The notes beneath the pieces are model-generated. The model had not been told where the DNA came from and made no database searches. It saw only the letters and a program-made list of their open reading frames with translations. A stretch of 6,923 nucleotides of DNA from an uncultured Selenomonas sp. (GTDB taxonomy: Bacteria > Bacillota > Negativicutes > Selenomonadales > Selenomonadaceae). How positions within the stretch are numbered: position 1 is the stretch's first letter; the number at the start of each line of letters is the position of its first letter. The translations under genes and the position numbers were made by a program. Of the stretch, positions 1 through 6,086 are shown one piece after another. The stretch lies in NCBI GenBank assembly GCA_937915915.1, contig CALGGN010000250.1, forward strand, positions 1-6,923, in the 5' to 3' direction.

Positions 1-794
1 TTGGCGATCGCCGCAAGGCAATGCTGGAGGATATCGCAATCCTCACGGGCGGTTCTGTGATCACAGAAGAGCTCGGCCGTAAGTTGGACAGCGTGACGCT
101 TGAGGATCTCGGACGTGCGCGTCAGGTTCGTGCTTCCAAGGAAGAGACGACGATCGTGGACGGCGCCGGTGACAAGAGCAAGATCGATGCGCGTGTTGCG
201 CAGATCAAGAAGCAGATCGAGGAGACGACTTCCGATTTCGATAAGGAGAAGCTGCAGGAGCGCCTTGCGAAGCTGGCTGGCGGTGTTGCGGTCATCGAGA
301 TCGGCGCTGCTACCGAGGTTGAGATGAAGGAGAAGAAGCTCCGCATTGAAGATGCTTTGAATGCTACTCGCGCTGCTGTGGAGGAAGGTATCGTTGCAGG
401 CGGCGGCACGACCTTTATCGATATCCTGCCCGCACTGGACAAGGTTCAGGCAGAGGGAGATGTGAAGGTTGGCGTGAACATCGTGAAGCGCGCCATCGAG
501 GAGCCGGTTCGCCAGATTGCGAACAATGCAGGTCTTGAGGGCTCCGTGGTCGTGGAAGAGGTCAAGAAGGCCGGCAGCGGCGTTGGCTTCAATGCGCTGA
601 CCAATGAGTATGTCGATATGATCGGCGCCGGCATCGTGGATCCTGCAAAGGTCACACGCTCCGCACTCCAGAATGCGGCAAGCATCGCGGCTATGGTTCT
701 CACAACGGAGACCTTGGTTGCCGATAAGCCGGAGGAAAAACCGGCTATGCCGGCTGGCGGTGCCCCGGGTATGGGCATGCCGGGCATGATGTAA
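1..794 (+). CDS. groEL: Chaperonin GroEL (Hsp60), C-terminal half, 5' end outside window
   Basis: This is the 60-kDa subunit of the cytosolic GroEL/GroES folding chamber, which encloses non-native proteins and refolds them using ATP. The frame is open from the left edge: codons from position 3 read GDRRKAMLEDIAILTGG, a hallmark of the apical domain (around residue 282 in E. coli GroEL), so roughly half of the protein lies upstream. The rest of the apical domain, then the intermediate and equatorial domains follow. The segment EDALNATRAAVEEGIVAGGG holds the Asp (codon 351-353) that corresponds to catalytic Asp398 of E. coli. The tail MPAGGAPGMGMPGMM is the flexible Gly-Met-rich C-terminus typical of GroEL. 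The ATG at 21 is an internal Met, not the start. Two stops in tandem (TAA TAA, 792-797) end the gene, and a terminator follows, so groEL closes its operon; groES would be expected upstream. No frameshift or missing residue was seen. Confidence 0.98.
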   Translation, partial: GDRRKAMLEDIAILTGGSVITEELGRKLDSVTLEDLGRARQVRASKEETTIVDGAGDKSKIDARVAQIKKQIEETTSDFDKEKLQERLAKLAGGVAVIEIGAATEVEMKEKKLRIEDALNATRAAVEEGIVAGGGTTFIDILPALDKVQAEGDVKVGVNIVKRAIEEPVRQIANNAGLEGSVVVEEVKKAGSGVGFNALTNEYVDMIGAGIVDPAKVTRSALQNAASIAAMVLTTETLVADKPEEKPAMPAGGAPGMGMPGMM

Positions 795-881
795 TAAACG
801 GCGGAACGCCTTGGAATAAAGACTTCTGCGCTTTTCAAAGCATCAGATGGCAAGAATTTGACAAGTATTTTTTAAAAGAGC

Positions 882-920
882 AATCTCCCTCTTTCCAAGT
901 GGTGAAAGAGGGGGATTTTT
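882..920 (+). terminator. Rho-independent terminator of groEL
   Basis: A 14-bp stem pairs 882-895 (AATCTCCCTCTTTC) with 904-917 (GAAAGAGGGGGATT), with one T-G wobble and an 8-nt loop. The run TTTTT at 916-920 supplies the U-tract. It lies about 90 nt after the groEL stops and before the next ribosome-binding site, so it should separate groEL from the phosphate genes. Confidence 0.88.
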
Positions 921-1010
921 AATTGTGGGAGAAAATGGGAGGAATTTCCGGAAAAAAGTAGAATATCGTAGTGTAGGCTTTGTTGCCGCTCATTTATCGG
1001 GGGACGATAC

Positions 1011-1017
1011 AAGGAGG
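1011..1017 (+). promoter_or_regulatory. Ribosome-binding site that sets the DUF47 start
   Basis: AAGGAGG is a near-perfect Shine-Dalgarno sequence 9 nt before the ATG at 1027. The frame stays open back to an ATG at 925, but that start has no such site at proper spacing and would add 34 residues unlike the family. Confidence 0.85.
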
Positions 1018-1026
1018 AAGGGCATA

Positions 1027-1653
1027 ATGTTCAATTTTTCCAATAAGGATATGGAGTTTTTCGACCTGTTCGTGGACAGCGCGAAATACTTTTATCAGGG
1101 GGCGCTCATGCTGGATGAGGTCATGATGGATTACAGCAAGGCCGCAGACAAAATAAAGGAAATCATTGATCTGGAACATGCAGCGGACGAGGTCAATGAC
1201 AAGATTATTGACAAATTGAATCTCACATTCATCACGCCGATCGATCGAGAGGATATCTATGCGCTGGCAAATGAAATGGATGATGGGGTGGATCTCCTGC
1301 ATGGGACGCTGCAGCGCATCGTGATGTACCGCACGGGCGAGGCCATGGGCGGCGCGATGAACCTGACCAAGCTGCTCATTGAGAGTACGAATGAGCTTAT
1401 CACGGCGTTCTCGCTTTTGAAGGATATCCGCAAGAACCAGAAACAGCTTCTGGATGCCACGCATAAGATCGCGGATCTGGAAAGCGAGGGGGATCGCATC
1501 TATCGGCATGAGGTCGCGTTCCTGTTTGAGACGGAAAAGGATCCGATTGAACTGATCAAGTGGAAGGATATCTTGGAGAATCTGGAGGACACGCTGGATC
1601 ATTGCGAGAAGATATCAGATATGATCCGGGGAGTGGTGATGAAATATGCCTGA
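1027..1653 (+). CDS. DUF47/PhoU-like protein, accessory to Pit phosphate transporter
   Basis: This 208-residue, almost entirely helical cytosolic protein belongs to the DUF47 family (TIGR00153-like, PhoU-related). The family is usually encoded beside Pit-type phosphate permeases and is thought to regulate or assist them; the mechanism is not settled. Visible signs are the N-terminal FFDLFVDSAKYFYQGA helix, two PhoU-type acidic motifs (E50-H-A-A-D54-E55 and E152-S-E-G-D156), and the segment FITPIDREDIYALANEMDDGVD (residues 69-89). In the PhoU family such acidic motifs bind metal. Length matches the family's usual 205-215 residues, supporting the ATG at 1027. The last 8 nt overlap the pit start, which argues for translational coupling and joint action in phosphate uptake. 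I see no convincing Pho box upstream. Family assignment is firm; the regulatory role is inferred from family and context. Confidence 0.93.
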   Translation: MFNFSNKDMEFFDLFVDSAKYFYQGALMLDEVMMDYSKAADKIKEIIDLEHAADEVNDKIIDKLNLTFITPIDREDIYALANEMDDGVDLLHGTLQRIVMYRTGEAMGGAMNLTKLLIESTNELITAFSLLKDIRKNQKQLLDATHKIADLESEGDRIYRHEVAFLFETEKDPIELIKWKDILENLEDTLDHCEKISDMIRGVVMKYA

Positions 1654-2641
1654 GCTCCAGTATTTGATCTTCACGGTCATCGTCCTGGCCTTGGTCTTCG
1701 ACTTCATCAATGGCTTCCATGATACGGCGAATGCCATCGCGACTTCCGTTTCCACACGTGCCATTCGCCCGCAGCACGCAATCATCATGGCGGCGTTCCT
1801 GAACTTTGTGGGCGCGATGTACAGCACCGGCGTAGCCAAAACCATCGGCGGCGACATCGTGAGCGCGGCGGAGCTGGTGGACGAGAAAGTCATCATTGCG
1901 GCGCTTGTCGGCGCGATCATTTGGAATATCGTCACTTGGTGGCTGGCGGTGCCGTCCAGTTCTTCCCATGCACTGGTCGGTGGATTGATTGGCGCGGTGC
2001 TGGTGTCTGTAGGCAGCACGGGGCTGAATTTCTACGGCATCGGAAAGATTATCGTAGCGCTCATTGCATCGCCCATTGTTGCGATCGTCACGGGCTGTAT
2101 CGTGATGAATGTGCTGTTTGTCGCCTTCGGGAAATCCAATCCCCACATCATCAACAGCAGGTTCAAGCGTATGCAGATCTTGTCGGCTGCGGCTATGGCC
2201 TTTTCCCACGGCTCGAATGATGCGCAGAAATCCATGGGTATCATCACGCTGGCACTGGTTTCGGGCGGCTTTCTTGCGGAATTTGAGGTACCGTTCTATG
2301 TGAAGCTGCTCTGCGCGACCGCGATGGCATTCGGCACTGCCCTCGGCGGCTGGCGCATCATCAAGACCATCGGAGGAAAGATCTTCAAGCTGGAACCGAT
2401 CAGCGGCTTTGCGGCAGACCTCAACTCCTCGGTCGTTATTTTTACGGCGACGCTGCTGCATTTGCCGGTTTCCACGACGCATGTGGTCTCAGGCTCCATT
2501 ATGGGTGTCGGCACGGCAAAGCGTGTCAATGCCGTGCGGTGGGGCGTTGCGCAGCAGATGGTGACGGCATGGGTTCTTACGATTCCATGCACTGCCTTGA
2601 TGGGGGCAGCGGCCTACCAGCTCGTCCTGATGCTTTTTTGA
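1646..2641 (+). CDS. pit: PiT-family inorganic phosphate permease
   Basis: This is an inner-membrane secondary transporter for inorganic phosphate, probably as a metal-phosphate complex with protons as in bacterial Pit proteins; coupling ion and affinity cannot be read from sequence. At 331 residues it is the short form common in Gram-positive lineages (E. coli PitA is 499). The internal duplication of the PiT family is clear: FDFINGFHDTANAIATS (18-34) matches FSHGSNDAQKSMGII (186-200), and VPSSSSHALVGGLIGA (102-117) matches LPVSTTHVVSGSIMGVG (273-289). The Asn/Asp in these motifs are the conserved signature residues. The rest is hydrophobic helices, about ten by eye, with no cleavable signal peptide. 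The ATG at 1646 overlaps the DUF47 stop by 8 nt; a weak GGGGAG lies at 1628-1633, so coupled translation is likely. A hairpin terminator follows the stop at once. Confidence 0.96.
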   Translation: MPELQYLIFTVIVLALVFDFINGFHDTANAIATSVSTRAIRPQHAIIMAAFLNFVGAMYSTGVAKTIGGDIVSAAELVDEKVIIAALVGAIIWNIVTWWLAVPSSSSHALVGGLIGAVLVSVGSTGLNFYGIGKIIVALIASPIVAIVTGCIVMNVLFVAFGKSNPHIINSRFKRMQILSAAAMAFSHGSNDAQKSMGIITLALVSGGFLAEFEVPFYVKLLCATAMAFGTALGGWRIIKTIGGKIFKLEPISGFAADLNSSVVIFTATLLHLPVSTTHVVSGSIMGVGTAKRVNAVRWGVAQQMVTAWVLTIPCTALMGAAAYQLVLMLF

Positions 2642-2656
2642 ATTTTTTGGTGTACG

Positions 2657-2692
2657 AAAAAACATGTTACAATATCTGTGACATGTTTTTTT
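2657..2692 (+). terminator. AT-rich intrinsic terminator after pit
   Basis: A 15-bp stem pairs 2657-2671 with 2677-2691 (AAAAAACATGT... with ...ACATGTTTTTT), including one T-G wobble, around the 5-nt loop ATATC. The 3' arm ends in a run of seven T (2686-2692). With A's in the 5' arm it could act in both directions. It starts 15 nt after the pit stop. The stem has only four G-C pairs, so termination may be partial. Confidence 0.7.
2665..2673 (+). promoter_or_regulatory. Candidate extended -10 promoter for the nucleoside kinase gene
   Basis: TGTTACAAT matches the extended -10 form TGnTATAAT with one mismatch. It would start transcription near 2680, about 30 nt before the kinase ATG. The -35 side is poor (TTGGTG at 2647-2652, 15-bp gap). 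The motif sits inside the terminator stem, so the same bases may serve both roles. Inference from sequence only. Confidence 0.35.
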
Positions 2693-2693
2693 G

Positions 2694-2700
2694 AAAGGTG
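2694..2700 (+). promoter_or_regulatory. Ribosome-binding site that sets the kinase start
   Basis: AAAGGTG lies 9 nt before the ATG at 2710. It overlaps the in-frame GTG at 2698, which therefore cannot be the start. Confidence 0.65.
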
Positions 2701-2709
2701 CGGTGCAAG

Positions 2710-4365
2710 ATGCTGCTGAACGGAAAAGAAATCAAGGAATATGCCTCGGAGATGCTTGTCAGGGATGTGCTGGAAGCAGAGGGGATGGATATCGAGAAGG
2801 ACAGAATCGCGGGAGTCCTTCTGGATCGGGAACTTCGCGATCTGCAGGTACCGATTGGGAACTATCGAACCATGGAGACGGTTTCCATTGATACGAGACT
2901 GGGCTGGCGGATATATCGCCGTTCCGTGACGTTTTTGCTGATTGTGGCAGTGCATGAGTGGAGGCCTGACGCAGAGGTGTCCATCTGCTTCAGTGCGAAT
3001 CGCGGACTTTTTTGCGATGTGCAGCTGCCGGATGGCAAATTTCAGCCCTCCATGGTGCAGGAAATCGAACAGAAGATGCACGACATCGCAGCGGAGCGCC
3101 GTTCCATCGAGAAACTTTCCATACAGCGGGAAGATGCGGTGAGACTGTTCAAGGATATGCGGAAGATCGAGAAGGCGAACCTGCTTTCGACCTTGCAGCA
3201 GGAGCAGGTGAGTGTTTACCGCTGCGGCGAGTACTATGATTATCTGTATGGTGCGATGCTCGGGAATACGGGGCAGCTTTCGTCCTTCGCGCTGGATGCT
3301 TTTGCCTCCGGCCTTTTGCTTCGGACGCCGGATCTGCGTCACGGCGGCAAGGTGCCAGAGCTTCTGCATCAGCCCAAATTCAGCAATGTGCTCGCAGAGT
3401 CCCGGCGATGGGCGAAAGCGCTGCGATGCGATTATGTGCCGGATCTGAACCGAGCGAATCGGAACGGCGAGATGGGGGAGCTCATCCGCGTGTCGGAGGC
3501 ATTGCACGAAAAGCGGATTGCGGAGATCGCGGATCATATCGCAAGGCATGGAAGGGAGCAGCGGCTCATTCTCATTGCGGGGCCGTCCTCGTCGGGCAAG
3601 ACTTCCTTTGCCCAAAGACTTCGGGTGCAGCTTCGCGTCAACGGGCTGGAGCCTGTATCGATTTCCTTGGATGATTATTACAGGAATCGCAATGAGAATC
3701 CCATCAATGAGCGCGGGGAATACGATTATGAGCATCTGGAAGCGCTGGATGTCAAATTGTTCAACGAGCATATGGTGGAGCTTCTGGCAGGCCGCACGAT
3801 CGAGCCGCCAACGTATAATTTTGTGACAGGGCTGAGGGAGTGGGGCAGGAAGCCCGCTTACTCCGTGCGAGGGGATCAGCCGATCATTGTTGAGGGAATC
3901 CATGGGCTGAATGAAAAACTCAGCGCCGCGGTTCCGCGCGAGAACAAGTATAAAATCTATATCAGCGCATTGACACAGCTCAATATCGACAGCCACAACC
4001 GCATTCCCACCACAGATGCAAGGCTCCTGCGCCGTCTGGTACGGGACTATCAGTTCCGTGGCTCCAAGGCGTTGAAGACGCTGCGCCAATGGCAGGATGT
4101 GCGTGCGGGGGAGGAACGCAATATCTTTCCTTTCCAAGAGGAAGCGGATGTCATGTTCAATTCAGCGCTCATTTACGAGCTTGGCATCTTGAAGCGGTAT
4201 GCCGTCCCGCTTCTGCGCCAGATATCGCCTGAGACAGAGGAATATACGATGGCTCGCAGGCTGCTCTCCTTCTGTCAGTATTTTGACGATATCACTGCGG
4301 AGGATGAGGTGCCGAACAACTCGATTCTGCGGGAGTTCATCGGCAAGTCCTGCTTCTTTGCGTAG
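2710..4365 (+). CDS. Uridine kinase-like nucleoside kinase with TGS and ThrRS-editing-like domains
   Basis: This 551-residue soluble protein likely phosphorylates a pyrimidine nucleoside (uridine/cytidine or a relative) with ATP or GTP in salvage. Residues 1-62 (MLLNGKEIKEYASEMLVRDVL...) resemble a TGS domain. Residues about 70-225 follow the threonyl-tRNA synthetase editing (SAD) domain: PDAEVSICFSANRGLFCDV (86-104), EDAVRLFKDM (141-150) and VSVYRCGEYYDYLYG (167-181). Residues about 285-500 form the uridine-kinase/phosphoribulokinase fold: Walker A GPSSSGKT (291-298), SLDDYY (319-324), VEGIHGL (394-400), and the Arg-rich lid RRLVRDYQFRG (441-451). All four metal ligands of the ThrRS editing site are replaced, so tRNA editing is unlikely; that part may bind a ligand or hold the dimer. 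This three-part layout is known in Firmicutes and Thermotoga proteins, often annotated as uridine kinase or nucleoside kinase. rbgA starts 11 nt after the stop. Exact substrate unknown. Confidence 0.9.
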   Translation: MLLNGKEIKEYASEMLVRDVLEAEGMDIEKDRIAGVLLDRELRDLQVPIGNYRTMETVSIDTRLGWRIYRRSVTFLLIVAVHEWRPDAEVSICFSANRGLFCDVQLPDGKFQPSMVQEIEQKMHDIAAERRSIEKLSIQREDAVRLFKDMRKIEKANLLSTLQQEQVSVYRCGEYYDYLYGAMLGNTGQLSSFALDAFASGLLLRTPDLRHGGKVPELLHQPKFSNVLAESRRWAKALRCDYVPDLNRANRNGEMGELIRVSEALHEKRIAEIADHIARHGREQRLILIAGPSSSGKTSFAQRLRVQLRVNGLEPVSISLDDYYRNRNENPINERGEYDYEHLEALDVKLFNEHMVELLAGRTIEPPTYNFVTGLREWGRKPAYSVRGDQPIIVEGIHGLNEKLSAAVPRENKYKIYISALTQLNIDSHNRIPTTDARLLRRLVRDYQFRGSKALKTLRQWQDVRAGEERNIFPFQEEADVMFNSALIYELGILKRYAVPLLRQISPETEEYTMARRLLSFCQYFDDITAEDEVPNNSILREFIGKSCFFA

Positions 4366-4376
4366 GGAGCTGTCCA

Positions 4377-6053
4377 ATGAAGATAGATACAAACGAAAAA
4401 AAAGAGCTGCCGAGCCTTCAGTGGTTTCCGGGCCATATGAAGAAGGCGCAGCGTCTGATCGAGGAAAATCTGAAACTGGTAGATGTTGTTGCTGAACTTT
4501 TGGATGCAAGGATTCCCGTGAGCAGCGCGAATCCCATGCTGCAGGAGATCCTTGCGGGAAAGCCGCGTGTCATTGTGCTGGGAAAGTCGGACCTGGCGGA
4601 TCCCGCGACGACACAGGCATGGATTCAGTATTACAGAGAGCGCAGGATTTCTGCCGTGGCTGTCGATGCGGTACAGGGCAAGGGCATGAAGCAGCTGGTG
4701 AGACTGATTGAGGAGCTGGCGCGCCCTAAAACGGAAAAACTGGTGTCACAGGGAGCGCGTCCACGGGCGGCACGGGTGATGATTCTGGGCATCCCAAATG
4801 TGGGGAAATCCTCGCTGATTAACCGTCTGGCGGGGGCGGCGCGGACGAAAACCGAGGACAGGCCCGGAGTCACAAGAGCCAAGCAGTGGATTCGGATTGG
4901 GAAGAATCTGGAGCTTTTGGATACGCCGGGCATTTTGTGGCCGAAATTTGAAGATCCGCTGGTGGGGTTGAAATTGGCGTTCACAGGCGCTATCAAGGAT
5001 GAGATTTATGATCTGGAGCAGGTATCTTGCCTTTTGCTGGAGGCTCTGACCGTGCAGCATCCGAAGCATTTGCAGGAAAGATTCAAGCTTGGGGAGGAAC
5101 TGCCACGGAAGGGATATGAGCTGCTGGAGCTGATCGGCAGGAAGCGTGGCTGCCTGATCAAGGGCGGCAATGCGGATCTGGAAAAGGCTGTCCTATTTCC
5201 TGATCCTGCCCGGGCAGGATCAGGAAATAGGACAGGCTCAGACCGAGGGAAAATGAAATCAGAGGGAAACTGCTTAATGGAATCGGCAAAAATGACGATA
5301 AAAGAATTAGAGTCTCTATTCGCATCCGGCGAAGTAACGGAGGAACTGCTGGCTGCCTGCCGTGCAGATGGGCGGAAAGCTGTCGGAACTTTGTTGCGGC
5401 GCTATGAGCGCCAGCTGAGGGAGCGGGAGCGGATTGCGGCGTTGTATCGGTATGAGGAGCAGGCACGTGCCGAGGGCTATGAGATTGTGGCAGGCGTGGA
5501 TGAGGCAGGCCGCGGGCCGCTGGCCGGTCCGGTTTCCGTGGCTGCCGTGATTTTGCCGCGAGGACTCTATCTGCCCAAGCTGAATGATTCCAAAAAGATT
5601 TCGGCAAAGGTAAGGGAGGAACTCTATGAGCTCCTGCAGGAAAAGGCAGTGGCCGTCGGAACGGCGCTGGTGGATGCCAAGACAATCGACAGGGTGAATA
5701 TTTATCAGGCAACCATCAATGGGATGTACGAGGCGATTTTTTCCCTGCAGCCGGAACCGCAGAAGGTTCTGATCGATGCTGTGCCTTTGGAAGGGCTGCC
5801 CATGCCTTCGCTTTCCCTTGTGAAAGGCGATGCAAAATCTGCGTCCATTGCGGCGGCGTCTATCATTGCCAAGGTGACGAGGGATCGTCTGATGGATGCA
5901 TATGATAAGGAATATCCCCAATATGGCTTTGCACAGCATAAGGGGTATGGGACAGCGGAGCATATAGAGGCTTTGAGGAAATACGGGCCATGTCCGATTC
6001 ATCGGCTTTCTTTTGAACCGGTCAAGTCGATGGCAGCACAATCTGTCGGCTGA
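4377..6053 (+). CDS. rbgA: Ribosome biogenesis GTPase RbgA (YlqF) fused in frame to RNase HII
   Basis: Residues 1-271 are RbgA/YlqF, the circularly permuted GTPase needed for late assembly of the 50S subunit. Visible parts are the N-terminal WFPGHMKKA (16-24), G4-like GKSD (69-72), G1 GIPNVGKSS (138-146), G2 PGVTR (163-167), G3 DTPG (182-185), and the C-terminal rRNA-contacting helices ending GCLIKGGNADLEKA (258-271). Family members normally run on to a stop near residue 275-290. Here no stop occurs: residues 272-300 (VLFPDPARAGSGNRTGS...) look like non-native sequence, encoded largely by a 48-bp palindrome, and the frame then enters RNase HII at Met301 to give 558 residues. The ATG at 4377 has AGGGAG (4364-4369) 7 nt upstream. 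The rbgA-rnhB order is the same in Bacillus subtilis, where they are separate genes. The fusion is probably secondary, caused by an insertion or by a sequence error; whether a 558-residue protein is made is unknown. Confidence 0.85.
   Translation: MKIDTNEKKELPSLQWFPGHMKKAQRLIEENLKLVDVVAELLDARIPVSSANPMLQEILAGKPRVIVLGKSDLADPATTQAWIQYYRERRISAVAVDAVQGKGMKQLVRLIEELARPKTEKLVSQGARPRAARVMILGIPNVGKSSLINRLAGAARTKTEDRPGVTRAKQWIRIGKNLELLDTPGILWPKFEDPLVGLKLAFTGAIKDEIYDLEQVSCLLLEALTVQHPKHLQERFKLGEELPRKGYELLELIGRKRGCLIKGGNADLEKAVLFPDPARAGSGNRTGSDRGKMKSEGNCLMESAKMTIKELESLFASGEVTEELLAACRADGRKAVGTLLRRYERQLRERERIAALYRYEEQARAEGYEIVAGVDEAGRGPLAGPVSVAAVILPRGLYLPKLNDSKKISAKVREELYELLQEKAVAVGTALVDAKTIDRVNIYQATINGMYEAIFSLQPEPQKVLIDAVPLEGLPMPSLSLVKGDAKSASIAAASIIAKVTRDRLMDAYDKEYPQYGFAQHKGYGTAEHIEALRKYGPCPIHRLSFEPVKSMAAQSVG
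5185..5238. mobile_element. Putative small palindromic insertion with 5-bp target duplication
   Basis: A 44-bp perfect palindrome (5190-5233) lies between two direct copies of AGGCT (5185-5189 and 5234-5238). Deleting one 49-nt period gives codons for DLEKAQTEGK and a TGA at 5254-5256, closing rbgA at 276 residues, 20 nt before the rnhB ATG. That recovery of a normal gene junction is the main support for an insertion. A 5-bp repeat can arise by chance, and no coding capacity or known element family is recognised. Confidence 0.4.
5188..5235. repeat. Perfect 48-bp palindrome with no spacer
   Basis: The arms 5188-5211 (CTGTCC...CTGCCC) and 5212-5235 (GGGCAG...GGACAG) are exact reverse complements over 24 bp, centred on CCCGGG. 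The flanking bases (G and G) end the symmetry. In RNA it would fold into a hairpin of about 22 bp; no T-run follows, so it is not a standard terminator. It encodes residues 271-287 of the rbgA-rnhB reading frame. Confidence 0.97.
5261..5267 (+). promoter_or_regulatory. Ribosome-binding site for rnhB
   Basis: AGAGGGA lies 9 nt before the ATG at 5277. It shows that rnhB kept its own initiation signals despite being open to the upstream frame. The ATG at 5253 has its purine run (GAGGGA, 5245-5250) only 2 nt away and is a poor start. Confidence 0.6.
5277..6053 (+). CDS. rnhB: Ribonuclease HII, from its own start inside the fused frame
   Basis: RNase HII cuts the RNA strand of RNA/DNA hybrids and nicks 5' of single ribonucleotides left in DNA, starting ribonucleotide excision repair in the cytosol. 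From this ATG the product is 258 residues, the usual size in Firmicutes, with the family's N-terminal helical extension (MTIKELESLFASGEV..., TLLRRYERQLRERERI). The catalytic core begins VAGVDEAGRGPLAGP (71-85), giving D75 and E76 plus the GRG motif that senses the ribonucleotide. The remaining acidic residues are D167 (VLIDA) and D185 (KGDAKSASIAAASIIAKVTRD), and HKGYGT (221-226) is conserved. A Shine-Dalgarno sequence supports independent translation. All catalytic residues are present, so the enzyme should be active whether made alone or as the C-terminal part of the fusion. Confidence 0.9.
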   Translation: MESAKMTIKELESLFASGEVTEELLAACRADGRKAVGTLLRRYERQLRERERIAALYRYEEQARAEGYEIVAGVDEAGRGPLAGPVSVAAVILPRGLYLPKLNDSKKISAKVREELYELLQEKAVAVGTALVDAKTIDRVNIYQATINGMYEAIFSLQPEPQKVLIDAVPLEGLPMPSLSLVKGDAKSASIAAASIIAKVTRDRLMDAYDKEYPQYGFAQHKGYGTAEHIEALRKYGPCPIHRLSFEPVKSMAAQSVG

Positions 6054-6071
6054 CGGAAGGATGGTTATAAA

Positions 6072-6080
6072 AGGGGGGAG
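6072..6080 (+). promoter_or_regulatory. Strong ribosome-binding site of the last gene
   Basis: AGGGGGGAG lies 6 nt before the ATG at 6087. It decides the start and supports this frame as a real gene, although the gene runs off the window. Confidence 0.75.
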
Positions 6081-6086
6081 AAAACT

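Noticed and set aside
800..810. Small hairpin GGCG-GAA-CGCC right after groEL.
   Set aside because: The stem is only 4 bp and lacks a T-run; it could be chance.
858..886. TTGACA at 858-863, a perfect -35 hexamer after groEL.
   Set aside because: No -10-like hexamer lies 16-18 bp downstream (CAATCT at 17 bp matches 2 of 6), and any transcript would run straight into the terminator at 882-920.
959..964. TAGAAT, a 5-of-6 match to a -10 box before the DUF47 gene.
   Set aside because: No usable -35 at 16-18 bp and no extended TG, so it is too weak to list as a promoter, though the phosphate genes must have one in this area.
925..1026. In-frame upstream ATG at 925 that would lengthen the DUF47 protein by 34 residues.
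   Set aside because: The extension is basic and unlike the family, overlaps the region just after the terminator, and the AAGGAGG at 1011 fits the ATG at 1027 much better.
1556..2482. Open frame of about 300 codons on the minus strand over pit.
   Set aside because: It is antisense to a clear PiT permease and rich in Arg, Asp and His with no recognisable motif, as expected of a shadow frame.
2614..4137. Long open frame of 507 codons on the minus strand.
   Set aside because: It lies antisense to the well-conserved kinase, has a low-complexity His/Arg/Leu-rich composition, and arises from codon bias of the opposite strand.
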